DNA from: a virus
Reading direction: 5' to 3' (one strand)
IMG/VR virus record: IMGVR_UViG_3300009618_000028
Coordinates: 1-28,311 of that record
Length of the DNA stretch: 28,311 nt
Shown one piece after another: positions 15,810-22,897 of the stretch. The translations under genes were made by a program, and so were the position numbers. Below the pieces are notes generated by a model, which did no database searches, was not told where the DNA came from, and was given only the letters and a program-made list of their open reading frames with translations. Positions within the stretch are counted from its first letter, which is position 1; the number at the start of each line of letters is the position of its first letter.

Positions 15810-15881
15810 AGCTTCCAGCTTCCAGCTTCTAGCTTTTAGCTCCTAGCTAGAGGCTAGAAGCTAGCAGCTAGCGGCTGTCTC
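15810..15881. repeat. TAGC-type heptamer island, two arms; copy B of the 50-bp direct repeat
   Basis: Units CAGCTTC, CAGCTTC, TAGCTTT, TAGCTCC, then the opposed arm and CTGTCTC at 15875-15881. Bases 15831-15880 match 14789-14838 exactly. It starts just upstream of the DUF5131 gene and ends next to the stop of the 87-aa gene. Confidence 0.9.
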
Positions 15882-16145
15882 TCAGTCCGCCCACTTCCTT
15901 GGGCTGTACTCCCGCATCCGCAGCGCCCGTTCGAAGGCATCCCGCAGCTTCTCCGGCGGCGCCGTCTCAAAGTTCTCGCCAATCCAGTACAGGATCGTGC
16001 GCGGCGCGCTCCGGTCCTGCGCCACCAGGGTAAAGGTCTCCTGCCCGCGCCGATGGGCGCGTAGAAAAACCTGCTCGTCTTCATTGAACTCGCCGCTCTC
16101 GGTCTCCCGATCCTCAGCGTCCACGCCCACCATGTCCTCTTCCAT
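15882..16145 (-). CDS. Small conserved-looking phage protein, unknown role
   Basis: 87 aa with AGGAGG seven bases before the ATG. Residues 1-25 are acidic. Residues 33-80 (ETFTLVAQDRSAPRTILYWI, then PPEKLRDAFERALRMR) look like a folded alpha/beta unit with an amphipathic C-terminal helix. It lies between scaffold-side genes and DUF5131, in the head module. No known family was recognised. Confidence 0.7.
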   Translation of the reverse strand: MEEDMVGVDAEDRETESGEFNEDEQVFLRAHRRGQETFTLVAQDRSAPRTILYWIGENFETAPPEKLRDAFERALRMREYSPRKWAD

Positions 16146-16292
16146 GCTGCCTCCTCTTTGTCAGGTTTCAGGTTTCAGGGATCGGTGCGCGACCGCCGCT
16201 AATGCAGGCCATCGGATCTGCATCTTCTGGCGCCGGAGTATTGACCGCCGCGCCATTTGTCCCCCGATAGCGGCCGCGCCCTCACCGTTTGC
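16146..16292. other. 147-bp spacer with CAGGTTT repeat
   Basis: Contains the short heptamer stretch GTCAGGTTTCAGGTTTCAGGGA (16161-16182, same family as the island at 6944). Nothing else is supportable. Confidence 0.5.
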
Positions 16293-16640
16293 TCAGAGTT
16301 TGATCCCAAGGTATACCGCGAAACCCTCCACGGTCTCGTTGGCAGCCTCAAGGATACGAACCACACGCTCCAGCCGCTTGTTCAGGCCTGTGGGCACAGA
16401 CGTTCCTTGCCCATTCCCGGGCTCATCACAGACAATCTGGTCCGCAAGGGCGCTGATCTGGCATTGCAACACTTCCGCCAAGCTTTCCAGCCTCTCCATA
16501 AGGCTGGCTGTGTTTACTGCCTCGCACTGATCCGGCTCTGGCGGCAGCGTCCTGCTTGGTCCTGTTGCGGCTGGCCGTGTTGCGGCGTTGTTCCGTTGGC
16601 TGCGTCCCGTCACCAATTTTCCCTGCGCTTGTCTTTCCAT
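16293..16640 (-). CDS. Small protein, unknown role
   Basis: 115 aa from the ATG at 16640, which has GGAGG six bases upstream. In-frame ATGs further upstream lack such a site. The N-terminal half is disordered and Arg/Pro/Thr-rich. The C-terminal half has two helical segments (TASLMERLESLAEVLQCQIS and LNKRLERVVRILEAANETVE) suitable for coiled-coil pairing. It sits just after the scaffold gene and its terminator-like hairpin. It could be a head accessory or regulator. The role is unknown. Confidence 0.6.
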   Translation of the reverse strand: MERQAQGKLVTGRSQRNNAATRPAATGPSRTLPPEPDQCEAVNTASLMERLESLAEVLQCQISALADQIVCDEPGNGQGTSVPTGLNKRLERVVRILEAANETVEGFAVYLGIKL

Positions 16641-16780
16641 GTTTGCCTCCGCGACCGCTCCGTCGCCGGTTGTGCTATTCTTACTGCAAAGGTCACCCCA
16701 GCCAAACCTCTTCGCAACGCAAATCCCGCCTGTTTCGTGCCTCATTGCAAATCGGTAATCCTATTTTCAGGTGACCGGAA

Positions 16781-16802
16781 AAGCCGGGAGGAATCCCGGC
16801 TT
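16781..16802 (-). terminator. Terminator-like hairpin after the scaffold gene
   Basis: On the minus strand AAGCCGGGA-TTCC-TCCCGGCTT forms a 9-bp perfect stem, followed by TTCC. The scaffold stop codon TAA overlaps its first bases. The T-run is short, so it may attenuate rather than fully stop transcription. Confidence 0.55.
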
Positions 16803-18213
16803 ACTTCCACCGCACCAGCTTGCGCCCGTTCCCGTCCTTGATGTACCCCTGCTGCTTGATCATCGCGTCGATCATGTCCTGCCCCGGCGCAAAGTCCCCG
16901 TCCGCCGGCTTCCGGCTCACCAGCACCGCCGTCTTGTTCACCGTCTGCGTGCGATTCCCTGTTCCCTGTTCCCTGTTCCCTGTTCCCTGCCTCTGTGTTG
17001 TCCTGGTCCCTTGGTCCCTTGATCCCTTGGTCCCATGCCGTTCCCACACCGCCCGCGCGCTCGCCGCCAGCACGCCCGAGATGCCGCTCTGCGACTGTTT
17101 CAGGATCCGATCCGCCTTACCTGTCTTCTGCCATGCCTTCAGGTTGGTTTGGAAGCTCTGGTCCGCCGCCAACCTACGGTCCACCTCCGCCGCAATCAGG
17201 CTCACCATGTCCGCCTGCTTCGCCGCGTCCAGCTTCGTCGCGCCCAGCAGAGGCTTCAGCGCCTTCTCGATCTCCGTCTTGGCCCACGGCACAAGCTGGC
17301 TCTGCACCTGCGCCACCACGCCCGCATCTCCGCCGGCGCCTGCACCCGCGCCGCCGCCAGCCCCCACACCAGATCCGGCGGCAACTCTGCCGGTTCCGGC
17401 GGCGCCATCTGATCCCGCTCCGGCGCCCTGCCTCTCGGCGGCTTGCGATTTCACGGCGCCAAGCCAATTCGATGCCCCCTTGATTTCGGCGAACGCCTGC
17501 TCTATATAGAACTTCACGTGCTCAGCATCGGTCGCCTGATACGCTTTCTTCAGCAGGCCATCGGCATTCCGTATCCATTCCGGCATCGGACTGCTGTCGA
17601 GCGCCTGCGCAAGGTGTGGAATCAGCGTTTCGGCGTAAGCGTTAACATCCAGGGTACGCAGATTGTCGAGAGCCACCGGAACCAGCTTTTTCATGCCCTC
17701 CGGGCTCTCCGCAAACATGTCTTGTATCACCTGCGGGTCGCCCGTGTCCACCATCTTGTCGATCGATTCCACGCTGGTTTCCAGGTCCCGCAGCCGCCCA
17801 ATCGACTCCGGGCCTCCCAGAATGTCGATCTGCTCCTTCAAGCTGCGCAGGTCCTTGATGTCGCCCAGCGCCGCATACTCCTGGTCGCGGTACCATGCTT
17901 TGCTTAGCGCGTCAATCAGCGGCTTCCGCTCCGGATCGTTCCGGCCCTCGCGCAAAAACTTCACCACCTCCGCGCGCGTCTTGTCCGCTCGCTGAGCAGC
18001 CTGCGCGGCCGCATCCCCGCCAGCGCCGGCGTCTCCCTGGTCTCCCTGATCGCCTTGGTCCCCAGCATCCCCTTGTTGATCGCCCTGGTCGCCTTGATCC
18101 CCAGCGTCCCCCTGGTCGCCCTGGTCGCCTTGATCCCCGCCGCCCAAATCGCCCAGCAAGCTCACATCCTGCTCGCTGCCCGCATCCACCACCATCGTCC
18201 CGTCGCCGTCCAT
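16801..18213 (-). CDS. Scaffolding-like head assembly protein
   Basis: 470 aa from the ATG at 18213, with a perfect AAGGAGG site; an upstream in-frame ATG would add repeat-coded residues and lacks one. Residues 26-62 are collagen-like Gly-Asp-Gln/Ala triplets. Residues 75-240 are charged and helical. Residues 255-295 are a Gly/Ala-rich linker, 300-390 helical again. Residues 394-424 (GTKGSRDQG..., GTGNREQGTGNR) are coded by heptamer repeats, and the C-terminus is basic (GNGRKLVRWK), as in P22-type scaffolds whose basic tail binds coat protein. The place between portal and capsid supports scaffolding. No protease was seen. Confidence 0.72.
   Translation of the reverse strand: MDGDGTMVVDAGSEQDVSLLGDLGGGDQGDQGDQGDAGDQGDQGDQQGDAGDQGDQGDQGDAGAGGDAAAQAAQRADKTRAEVVKFLREGRNDPERKPLIDALSKAWYRDQEYAALGDIKDLRSLKEQIDILGGPESIGRLRDLETSVESIDKMVDTGDPQVIQDMFAESPEGMKKLVPVALDNLRTLDVNAYAETLIPHLAQALDSSPMPEWIRNADGLLKKAYQATDAEHVKFYIEQAFAEIKGASNWLGAVKSQAAERQGAGAGSDGAAGTGRVAAGSGVGAGGGAGAGAGGDAGVVAQVQSQLVPWAKTEIEKALKPLLGATKLDAAKQADMVSLIAAEVDRRLAADQSFQTNLKAWQKTGKADRILKQSQSGISGVLAASARAVWERHGTKGSRDQGTRTTQRQGTGNREQGTGNRTQTVNKTAVLVSRKPADGDFAPGQDMIDAMIKQQGYIKDGNGRKLVRWK
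16950..17035. repeat. TTCCCTG/GGTCCCT heptamer arrays inside the scaffold gene
   Basis: Five TTCCCTG units at about 16953-16989 and GGTCCCTT/GATCCCTT units at 17005-17034, separated by 15 bases. Both unit types also occur in islands at 6500-6535 and 24380-24416. Confidence 0.9.
18028..18138 (-). repeat. Collagen-like GDQ/GDA codon repeat in the scaffold gene
   Basis: A 9-base codon repeat encodes about twelve Gly-Asp-Gln or Gly-Asp-Ala triplets, interrupted once by an extra Gln. Codons vary (GGC/GGG/GGA, GAC/GAT, CAG/CAA), so it is not a very recent expansion. Confidence 0.85.
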
Positions 18214-18224
18214 TGGTACCTCCT

Positions 18225-18258
18225 TGTAACTTTTGTTACATTTGTAACTTTTGTTACA
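18225..18258. promoter_or_regulatory. Two tandem perfect palindromes before the scaffold gene
   Basis: TGTAACTTTTGTTACA occurs twice, at 18225-18240 and 18243-18258, 18 bp apart start to start. Each is TGTAAC and GTTACA around four T (A on the other strand). The nearer copy directly precedes the AAGGAGG site of the scaffold gene. It could be a double operator or two mRNA hairpins. Confidence 0.6.
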
Positions 18259-18260
18259 TC

Positions 18261-18494
18261 TCAGTTTCTGAGCGTCGCTACCCGCTCGATTCCAACAATC
18301 ACCGCACCGAAAATCCGTGTGCTCTCGCTCGTTTGCAGCAGATCCTCCGCCAGCAGCGAAGCCTCTGAAAATTCTTCGCCGCAACGGAAGAGAAAATCGT
18401 GTTTCGCTGTCCCCACCCTTAAATTCGCTTTCCAAAGCGTGCGCGGTTCCCTAATCGCCGACCCGCTTGTGGCCGCAGTCTTCTTAGCTCGCAT
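18261..18494 (-). CDS. Small head-module protein, unknown role
   Basis: 77 aa. The ATG at 18494 lies inside the end of the portal gene (11-bp overlap), indicating coupled translation. The N-terminus is basic (MRAKKTAATSG). Residues 45-72 (ASLLAEDLLQTSESTRIFGAVIVGIERVATL) look like a helix plus strand. Nothing in it identifies a family. Its place between portal and scaffold is shared by small accessory proteins in other podoviruses. Confidence 0.6.
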   Translation of the reverse strand: MRAKKTAATSGSAIREPRTLWKANLRVGTAKHDFLFRCGEEFSEASLLAEDLLQTSESTRIFGAVIVGIERVATLRN

Positions 18495-21400
18495 TCTGGG
18501 CCTCCGTCCCCATTCCCTGTTTTTCCGGCGCCAACCCCATCTCCGCCGGGTGCCGCAGCGCCTCTTTCGCCACCCGGTCCTGCGCCACGCTCTGCGGCGC
18601 GCCCGGCAGCTTGTACTCGTTCAGCAGCGCCGCCGCGGCCTCCGGCGGCAGGTCCTTGAAGTTCGCCGTCACCGTCACCGGCTTCATGGGCGGCGTCGGC
18701 GGCGGCACATTGGCCTTGTGCGCCAGCATGTGCAGCTCCACGTTCAGCCACCCCGCCCGCTCTTCAGGGCTGCCGCTCTTCATCGCCCGCCCCGCCGGCG
18801 AGTTCAGCCACCACAGGCAGGTCTGCATCTCCGTCGCGTGATCGTCACAATCCGCGTCCACCGGCAGCGAACTCACCATCGGCGGCATCGCCTGCGCCGC
18901 CCGCTTCGCCTGTTCCGCCGCAGCGGCTCCCTGCCGCGCCGCATTAGCCTGCTCCGGGGTCGCCGCGCCCTGCGCCATCCCCTGCGCCTGCGCGCCAAGC
19001 TGCTCAGCCGCTGCCAGCGCCTGCTGCTGCGCCGGGTTGGGCGCCGGCTCCGCCCGCATCAGGATCTCGATCTCGCCTACCTGCTTCTCCCATGCATCCG
19101 CCTGCGGCATCTCCAGCTCTTCAATCCCCGCCATGCGCACCGCCGTCCGCATGTTTAGCGGCGTCGCGCTCAGGAACTGCGCCACCAGCGGATTTCCGGC
19201 GTCCGTCAGCAGTGTCTGGTAGCGGCTCTGCTTTTGCACCCAGCTCTCGGGGAAGTTCGCACCGTTCTCCGGAAACTCCAGCACCTGGCCCTTCAATTCG
19301 CTGATCTCCAACCGCACCGCCGTGTCCCCGTCCATGCCGCAGATCGGCTCCGTGCGCATCCTTGCCGCCAGCCGCGCCGCCTGCGCAAAATAGCTGGCCG
19401 TTCCCACTTGCATGGCGTGCCACGGCGTCCCCAGCCGCCCCAGCGCCTGGTCTCTCTGGATCCCCACCGCCACCCCGCTCGAGGCGTCCGTGTTCGACGG
19501 CGCGCCAAACAAACTCGGCAATGCTCCGCTCACCAGTTGCGCCAGTCCGTTGATAAACTGCATGATCGCGTCCCACATCGCCGGATTCTGCTGCGGCGCC
19601 GGTTCCACCCAGACCGGTGTAATCCCTGTCGCGGCCTGATTCTGCAAACTGCTGGCATCATAGGGAATCATCGGCCCCGGCGTGCTGGCGGATTCCTTGA
19701 TCTGATTAGGGTCGCCCAGCGCCACGTTGAACCATCGCGCAGGCACGCAGCGGATGAAGTAATCGTTCAAGAGGTCGATCCAGTTGTTCACCCGCTTCTG
19801 CACGCTCAACAGCTTCGAGCACAGGCTGGGCCGGTTCATGCCCGAGCCCGGAAAGGCCTGAATCAGCGTACAGTGGTCGTCGATCGACTCCTGCCGCGCA
19901 AAAATGAAGGCCTCGCCCGCAATCACCACTAGGCAGCCGTCCGGGAACTCGTTCAGCAGCTCCGCGCGCACGTTCAGGTCTTCCACTTCCATAAACATCG
20001 ACGGCCGGAACCACGTCCTCTGCACCGTGCAGTCGCGCACCATGGAATCGCCCGTCACGTAGCTCGCTTCCAGAGCCAGCGCCACGTTGATCCGGGCAAT
20101 CCGGTCCAGCTCGTTCTCGCCCGCGCCCGCCGATCCCGGCTTGATCTTGTCCGCCTTGTCCGGGAACATGCCCTTCACGTAGGCGAAGTCGTACTCTTTG
20201 CTCACCTGCACAAATGGGCAGTCGCTCAGCGTCATGGCGTTGATAGGGACCTTGTGTTCCAGCTTTCCGTAGACCTCGGCAATCTCGCGCCCGCGCGGCA
20301 GGCCCCGCGTCCGGCTGCGCGCCGGCTCGGGAGCGATGGCCGGAAAGGCAGTATGCGCCGCCCAGCTTCCATCGGGATTCGCCTCCACCGCCGCCACGCC
20401 GCCCGGCGGCACCTGCCCGCCTACTGGAATATCATCGCCCATCAGCAGCCGGAAGATCTCCGTGATCACCGAATCGTGCGTCACAATCGCCACCGGCGCA
20501 TCGGGCGTTGCCGAATCGAGCAACTCTGTCAGCGCATCCTCGATCCGCGCCTTGAACTCGTTGAACGATTCTCCGCCCGGCATCGACGTGTCCGGCTCTT
20601 CCTCGTAGCGCTCGATCTCGCCCTGCGCCGCCTGCCCATCCTCGCCGGCCAGGTCGCCGATGTTCAGGCTGGCCAGCCGGTCGTCCATCTCCACCGGTGC
20701 GCCCGTGGCCTGCGCCACCGCCCGCGCCGTCTCCAGGCTGCGCTCCACCGGACTGCTCACGATCCGCGCCACGCGCCTCTGCTTCAGCCAGTCCGCCGCG
20801 CGATCCGCCTGCCGCTCGCCGCGCTCATCCAATGGGATTTCAAGTCGCCCCCGCGCCTTGCCGTCGGCATTCGCCTCCGTCTCGCCGTGCCGCACCAGCC
20901 AGATGGCCGGGTGCTCGCTCTCCGCCGAAGCGTTCTCGGGAACCACCGGCTCCTGCAACTTCTGCCGCCCAAACCGCTGCGCATCGAGTATGTGATCCAC
21001 CACCACCAGCGCTCGCCCATCGTTTCTCAGGTAGTACACAAGCTGGTGCTGCAAGTCCAGCAGGTCATTGGCCCGCGCAAACAACCGGGAATACTTCGTC
21101 GCCGCCCGCGCCGCCGTAATGTCGCCATCGCTGGTGGGATCCTGCGGCTCAAAGCGCACCGCGGGAATGTCCCGCGTCAGCGCCGCTGAGATGATCTCTC
21201 CGTAGCTCGAATAAATATTGGTCTCGTAGCCGTACCACTTCCTGCTGCCCTGGTTCGAGCCGGCGCGGTTGTAGTTGGTTGCGAAGGGCGGCATCACCCA
21301 GCCGCCCCCCTTGCGTGGCAGTAGATACTGGTAACCATGGTCGTAGAGCCGTGCCTCCCAGCTCTGCTCCACCTCCCAGCGCCGCGCCGCCACGTCCTTG

Positions 21401-21609
21401 TTGCCCACCAGATCGCAGAGCCGCCGCAGTTGTTTTTCCGCATCCTCCGAGAGCTGCGCCGGTTCGTGCGGCGAGGCCCAGAACGGCGCCAGCTCGCCGG
21501 GATCGAACTGCGGCATCTTCGGCTCTTGCTCCTCCTCGTCCTGCGCCTGCCCCGTCCCGTCACCAGACGGAAACGGGCTCTGCGTGTAGCTCACTGCCTG
21601 GGTTGCCAT
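18484..21609 (-). CDS. Portal protein with inserted histidine-phosphatase domain
   Basis: 1041 aa, far longer than P22 portal (725 aa). Residues 50-215 and ~440-860 read as a P22-like portal (LLDLQHQLVYYLRNDGRALVVVD, then GREIAEVYGKLEHKVPINAM, then SVQKRVNNWIDLLNDYFIRC and SSGVAVGIQRDQALGRLGTP). Residues ~235-424 are a complete histidine-phosphatase (phosphoglycerate-mutase-like) domain: R240-H241-G-E, R290 in SSPVERSLETA, E347 in PGGESF, H378 in VTHDS. All catalytic residues of that superfamily are present, so it may be active. It interrupts the wing region between two strands. The C-terminus (870-930) is Ala/Gln-rich helix. The ribosome site AGGAG is part of the heptamer island upstream. 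Substrate unknown. Confidence 0.88.
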   Translation of the reverse strand: MATQAVSYTQSPFPSGDGTGQAQDEEEQEPKMPQFDPGELAPFWASPHEPAQLSEDAEKQLRRLCDLVGNKDVAARRWEVEQSWEARLYDHGYQYLLPRKGGGWVMPPFATNYNRAGSNQGSRKWYGYETNIYSSYGEIISAALTRDIPAVRFEPQDPTSDGDITAARAATKYSRLFARANDLLDLQHQLVYYLRNDGRALVVVDHILDAQRFGRQKLQEPVVPENASAESEHPAIWLVRHGETEANADGKARGRLEIPLDERGERQADRAADWLKQRRVARIVSSPVERSLETARAVAQATGAPVEMDDRLASLNIGDLAGEDGQAAQGEIERYEEEPDTSMPGGESFNEFKARIEDALTELLDSATPDAPVAIVTHDSVITEIFRLLMGDDIPVGGQVPPGGVAAVEANPDGSWAAHTAFPAIAPEPARSRTRGLPRGREIAEVYGKLEHKVPINAMTLSDCPFVQVSKEYDFAYVKGMFPDKADKIKPGSAGAGENELDRIARINVALALEASYVTGDSMVRDCTVQRTWFRPSMFMEVEDLNVRAELLNEFPDGCLVVIAGEAFIFARQESIDDHCTLIQAFPGSGMNRPSLCSKLLSVQKRVNNWIDLLNDYFIRCVPARWFNVALGDPNQIKESASTPGPMIPYDASSLQNQAATGITPVWVEPAPQQNPAMWDAIMQFINGLAQLVSGALPSLFGAPSNTDASSGVAVGIQRDQALGRLGTPWHAMQVGTASYFAQAARLAARMRTEPICGMDGDTAVRLEISELKGQVLEFPENGANFPESWVQKQSRYQTLLTDAGNPLVAQFLSATPLNMRTAVRMAGIEELEMPQADAWEKQVGEIEILMRAEPAPNPAQQQALAAAEQLGAQAQGMAQGAATPEQANAARQGAAAAEQAKRAAQAMPPMVSSLPVDADCDDHATEMQTCLWWLNSPAGRAMKSGSPEERAGWLNVELHMLAHKANVPPPTPPMKPVTVTANFKDLPPEAAAALLNEYKLPGAPQSVAQDRVAKEALRHPAEMGLAPEKQGMGTEAQNAS

Positions 21610-21611
21610 GG

Positions 21612-21646
21612 TTCAAGCTCCTAGCTTCTAGCTTTTAGCTTTTAGC
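21612..21646. repeat. TAGC-type heptamer island providing the portal's ribosome site
   Basis: Units GCTCCTA, GCTTCTA, GCTTTTA, GCTTTTA, GCCC. On the minus strand the last unit gives AGGAGCTTGAACC before the portal ATG. The first unit contributes the TAA stop of the upstream gene. Confidence 0.85.
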
Positions 21647-21872
21647 CCATCCCGGTAAGGTAAACTTCGCCGGGCTCTTCAACGCTGCCACCTTTTGCCA
21701 CGCTCCCGGCCCTCAAGGCCCCATATTCGGCCACCAACATCACCAAACTCTGAAAACTCATCGAAAGCTGAGCCCCATCGCTCAGATCCGGGCCACCATC
21801 GGCGACTCGCCGAAGCAAAATGTACTCCTTCGCAGCTTTAAGCTGCTTCTCGGTTAGATCAGATCCTCGCAA
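21642..21872 (-). CDS. Small protein, unknown role
   Basis: 76 aa from a TTG at 21872 with TAGGG just upstream; no in-frame ATG lies near. Residues 5-35 are helical (LTEKQLKAAKEYILLRRVA), and residues 40-60 helical/hydrophobic (FQSLVMLVAEYGALRAG). The stop codon is the first unit of the island before the portal. No family recognised. Confidence 0.55.
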   Translation of the reverse strand: MRGSDLTEKQLKAAKEYILLRRVADGGPDLSDGAQLSMSFQSLVMLVAEYGALRAGSVAKGGSVEEPGEVYLTGMG

Positions 21873-21903
21873 AGCGCCCTACCTTTCCATTCCCTTACCA
21901 AAG

Positions 21904-21919
21904 CGTTCCACGTGAAACA
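21904..21919. promoter_or_regulatory. parS-like centromere site candidate
   Basis: CGTTCCACGTGAAACA matches the bacterial parS consensus TGTTTCACGTGAAACA at 14 of 16 bases, and at 15 if the fifth base is taken as free. It is in the 56-bp gap between two small genes, not in a coding region. No parA/parB gene is in the window. Confidence 0.4.
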
Positions 21920-21928
21920 CTTTAGTAC

Positions 21929-22120
21929 TCACCCGGCCACGTTTTTGGCCCAATTCGCTTTTTTGACCGTCGAAGCCTGGTACTCATCCTTGTTGGCCAT
22001 GATCCTGCGTGCCGCCGCGCCGGTGCTCATGCCCATCCGGCGTGCGATTCGAGTAAAACTGCCCTCGGTACCTTTTTCCTTCATCCGCTCGGTCGAATTC
22101 TGGATCCATTTGCCCGCCAT
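21929..22120 (-). CDS. Small basic protein, possible DNA-binding
   Basis: 63 aa, ATG with GGAGGGAG upstream. It is rich in Lys/Arg/Met. Residues 21-41 (SFTRIARRMGMSTGAAARRI) resemble a helix-turn-helix core, with GMSTGAA as the turn and second helix. It could be a small regulator. The resemblance is weak and no family is claimed. Confidence 0.55.
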   Translation of the reverse strand: MAGKWIQNSTERMKEKGTEGSFTRIARRMGMSTGAAARRIMANKDEYQASTVKKANWAKNVAG

Positions 22121-22138
22121 GTCGCTCCCTCCGGTCGC

Positions 22139-22220
22139 AGTTCACAGTTTTCAGTGAACAGTGGTCAGTAAAAAGCGCCTCCCCTAACTCCGCTAGCCCC
22201 GCTAGCTCCGCTAACCCCGC
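22139..22220. repeat. Two short repeat islands (CAGTG type and CGCTAGC type)
   Basis: CAGTTCACAGTTTTCAGTGAACAGTGGTCAGTAAAAAGC (22139-22176) is followed by (C/T)CCGCTA(A/G) units, CTCCGCTAGCCCCGCTAGC..., at 22188-22220. They fill the gap between two small genes. Confidence 0.75.
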
Positions 22221-22448
22221 TTACTTCTGCCGAAACTCATTACAGCACCCTCCCGGCTCGACCCGCGCCATGCCGGCCTTATTCAAACTCAGCCCCGGCT
22301 CGCCGTTTTCCGCGTCCTCGATCACCTCGGAGTGGTCGCAGTGCCCGGTCCAGCTAAAATGCCCGCAGTTGGCGCAGGCAAATGGCCCGTTCTCCGGCCC
22401 CGCGTAGCCGCTCTTCTCCGTCCCGATGCTCTTTTCGGATGCGCTCAT
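22221..22448 (-). CDS. Small Cys-rich, probable metal-binding protein
   Basis: 75 aa, with GAGGG before the ATG. Cysteines C25, C28 (CANC), C37 and the C68-C69 pair, with H30 and H39, suggest a metal-binding knuckle (GPFACANCGHFSWTGHCDH ... GGCCNEF). Small proteins with this 'CxNCxHF...C...CCNxF' layout are common in phage genomes, with unknown function. It lies in the small-gene block between terminase and portal. Confidence 0.7.
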   Translation of the reverse strand: MSASEKSIGTEKSGYAGPENGPFACANCGHFSWTGHCDHSEVIEDAENGEPGLSLNKAGMARVEPGGCCNEFRQK

Positions 22449-22454
22449 ATTCCC

Positions 22455-22673
22455 TCACACGGCAACAATGTCCGCTGACGTCACTCCAGCGGGCAGTTCA
22501 TCGATCTCACATTCAACCAAGTACTCGCCTCGTACAATCGAGAAGATCCTGGCTGTCCCGGAAAGTTTACCGGCATCCAGATCGGCCATGGAGTGCGCGA
22601 ACCGCACTATATCGCCGATCTCAGGATTTTTAGAGCCCCTCAATAAGCTGACAACGGTTTTCGGCCTCTCCAT
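22455..22673 (-). CDS. Small protein, unknown role
   Basis: 72 aa from the ATG at 22673, six bases after the previous stop, with AGGAAG upstream; earlier ATGs in frame lie inside that gene. Residues 8-60 (VVSLLRGSKNPEIGDIVRFA, then SGTARIFSIVRGEYLVECEI) have the alternating strands of a small beta-barrel such as SH3/OB. Next gene follows after 6 bp. Confidence 0.6.
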   Translation of the reverse strand: MERPKTVVSLLRGSKNPEIGDIVRFAHSMADLDAGKLSGTARIFSIVRGEYLVECEIDELPAGVTSADIVAV

Positions 22674-22678
22674 CGGAC

Positions 22679-22882
22679 CTACTTCCTGCTCGGAAACCTC
22701 AGCAGCAGCCCTGCCGGCAGCACCTCCGCCATGTCCGCGCGCCACCAGGCCTGTTCCCCAGCCTCATCCTGAATCATCACCATCGGCGCATCGCAAAATC
22801 CAACTGCCTGCCCCACTCCCTGCGTCGACCCGTCCGAGAAAGCCAACCGCACCTTCTTACCCAAACAATCCGCAGTCACCAT
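22679..22882 (-). CDS. Small protein, unknown role
   Basis: 67 aa, ATG with GGAGG five bases upstream. A strand-rich sequence (KKVRLAFSDGSTQGVGQAVG, then APMVMIQDEAGEQAWWRAD) suggests a small beta-barrel. It is coupled to the 72-aa gene downstream. No family recognised. Confidence 0.6.
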   Translation of the reverse strand: MVTADCLGKKVRLAFSDGSTQGVGQAVGFCDAPMVMIQDEAGEQAWWRADMAEVLPAGLLLRFPSRK

Positions 22883-22897
22883 CGCCGCCTCCGGGCT

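Noticed and set aside
16257-16841. Plus-strand 194-codon frame near the scaffold end
   Set aside because: It crosses a minus-strand gene, a terminator-like hairpin and the scaffold end, with no ribosome site or domain.
18214-18435. A 74-residue extension of the scaffold protein
   Set aside because: It would be coded by the 77-aa gene in another frame and by the palindromes. The AAGGAGG site points to the ATG at 18213.
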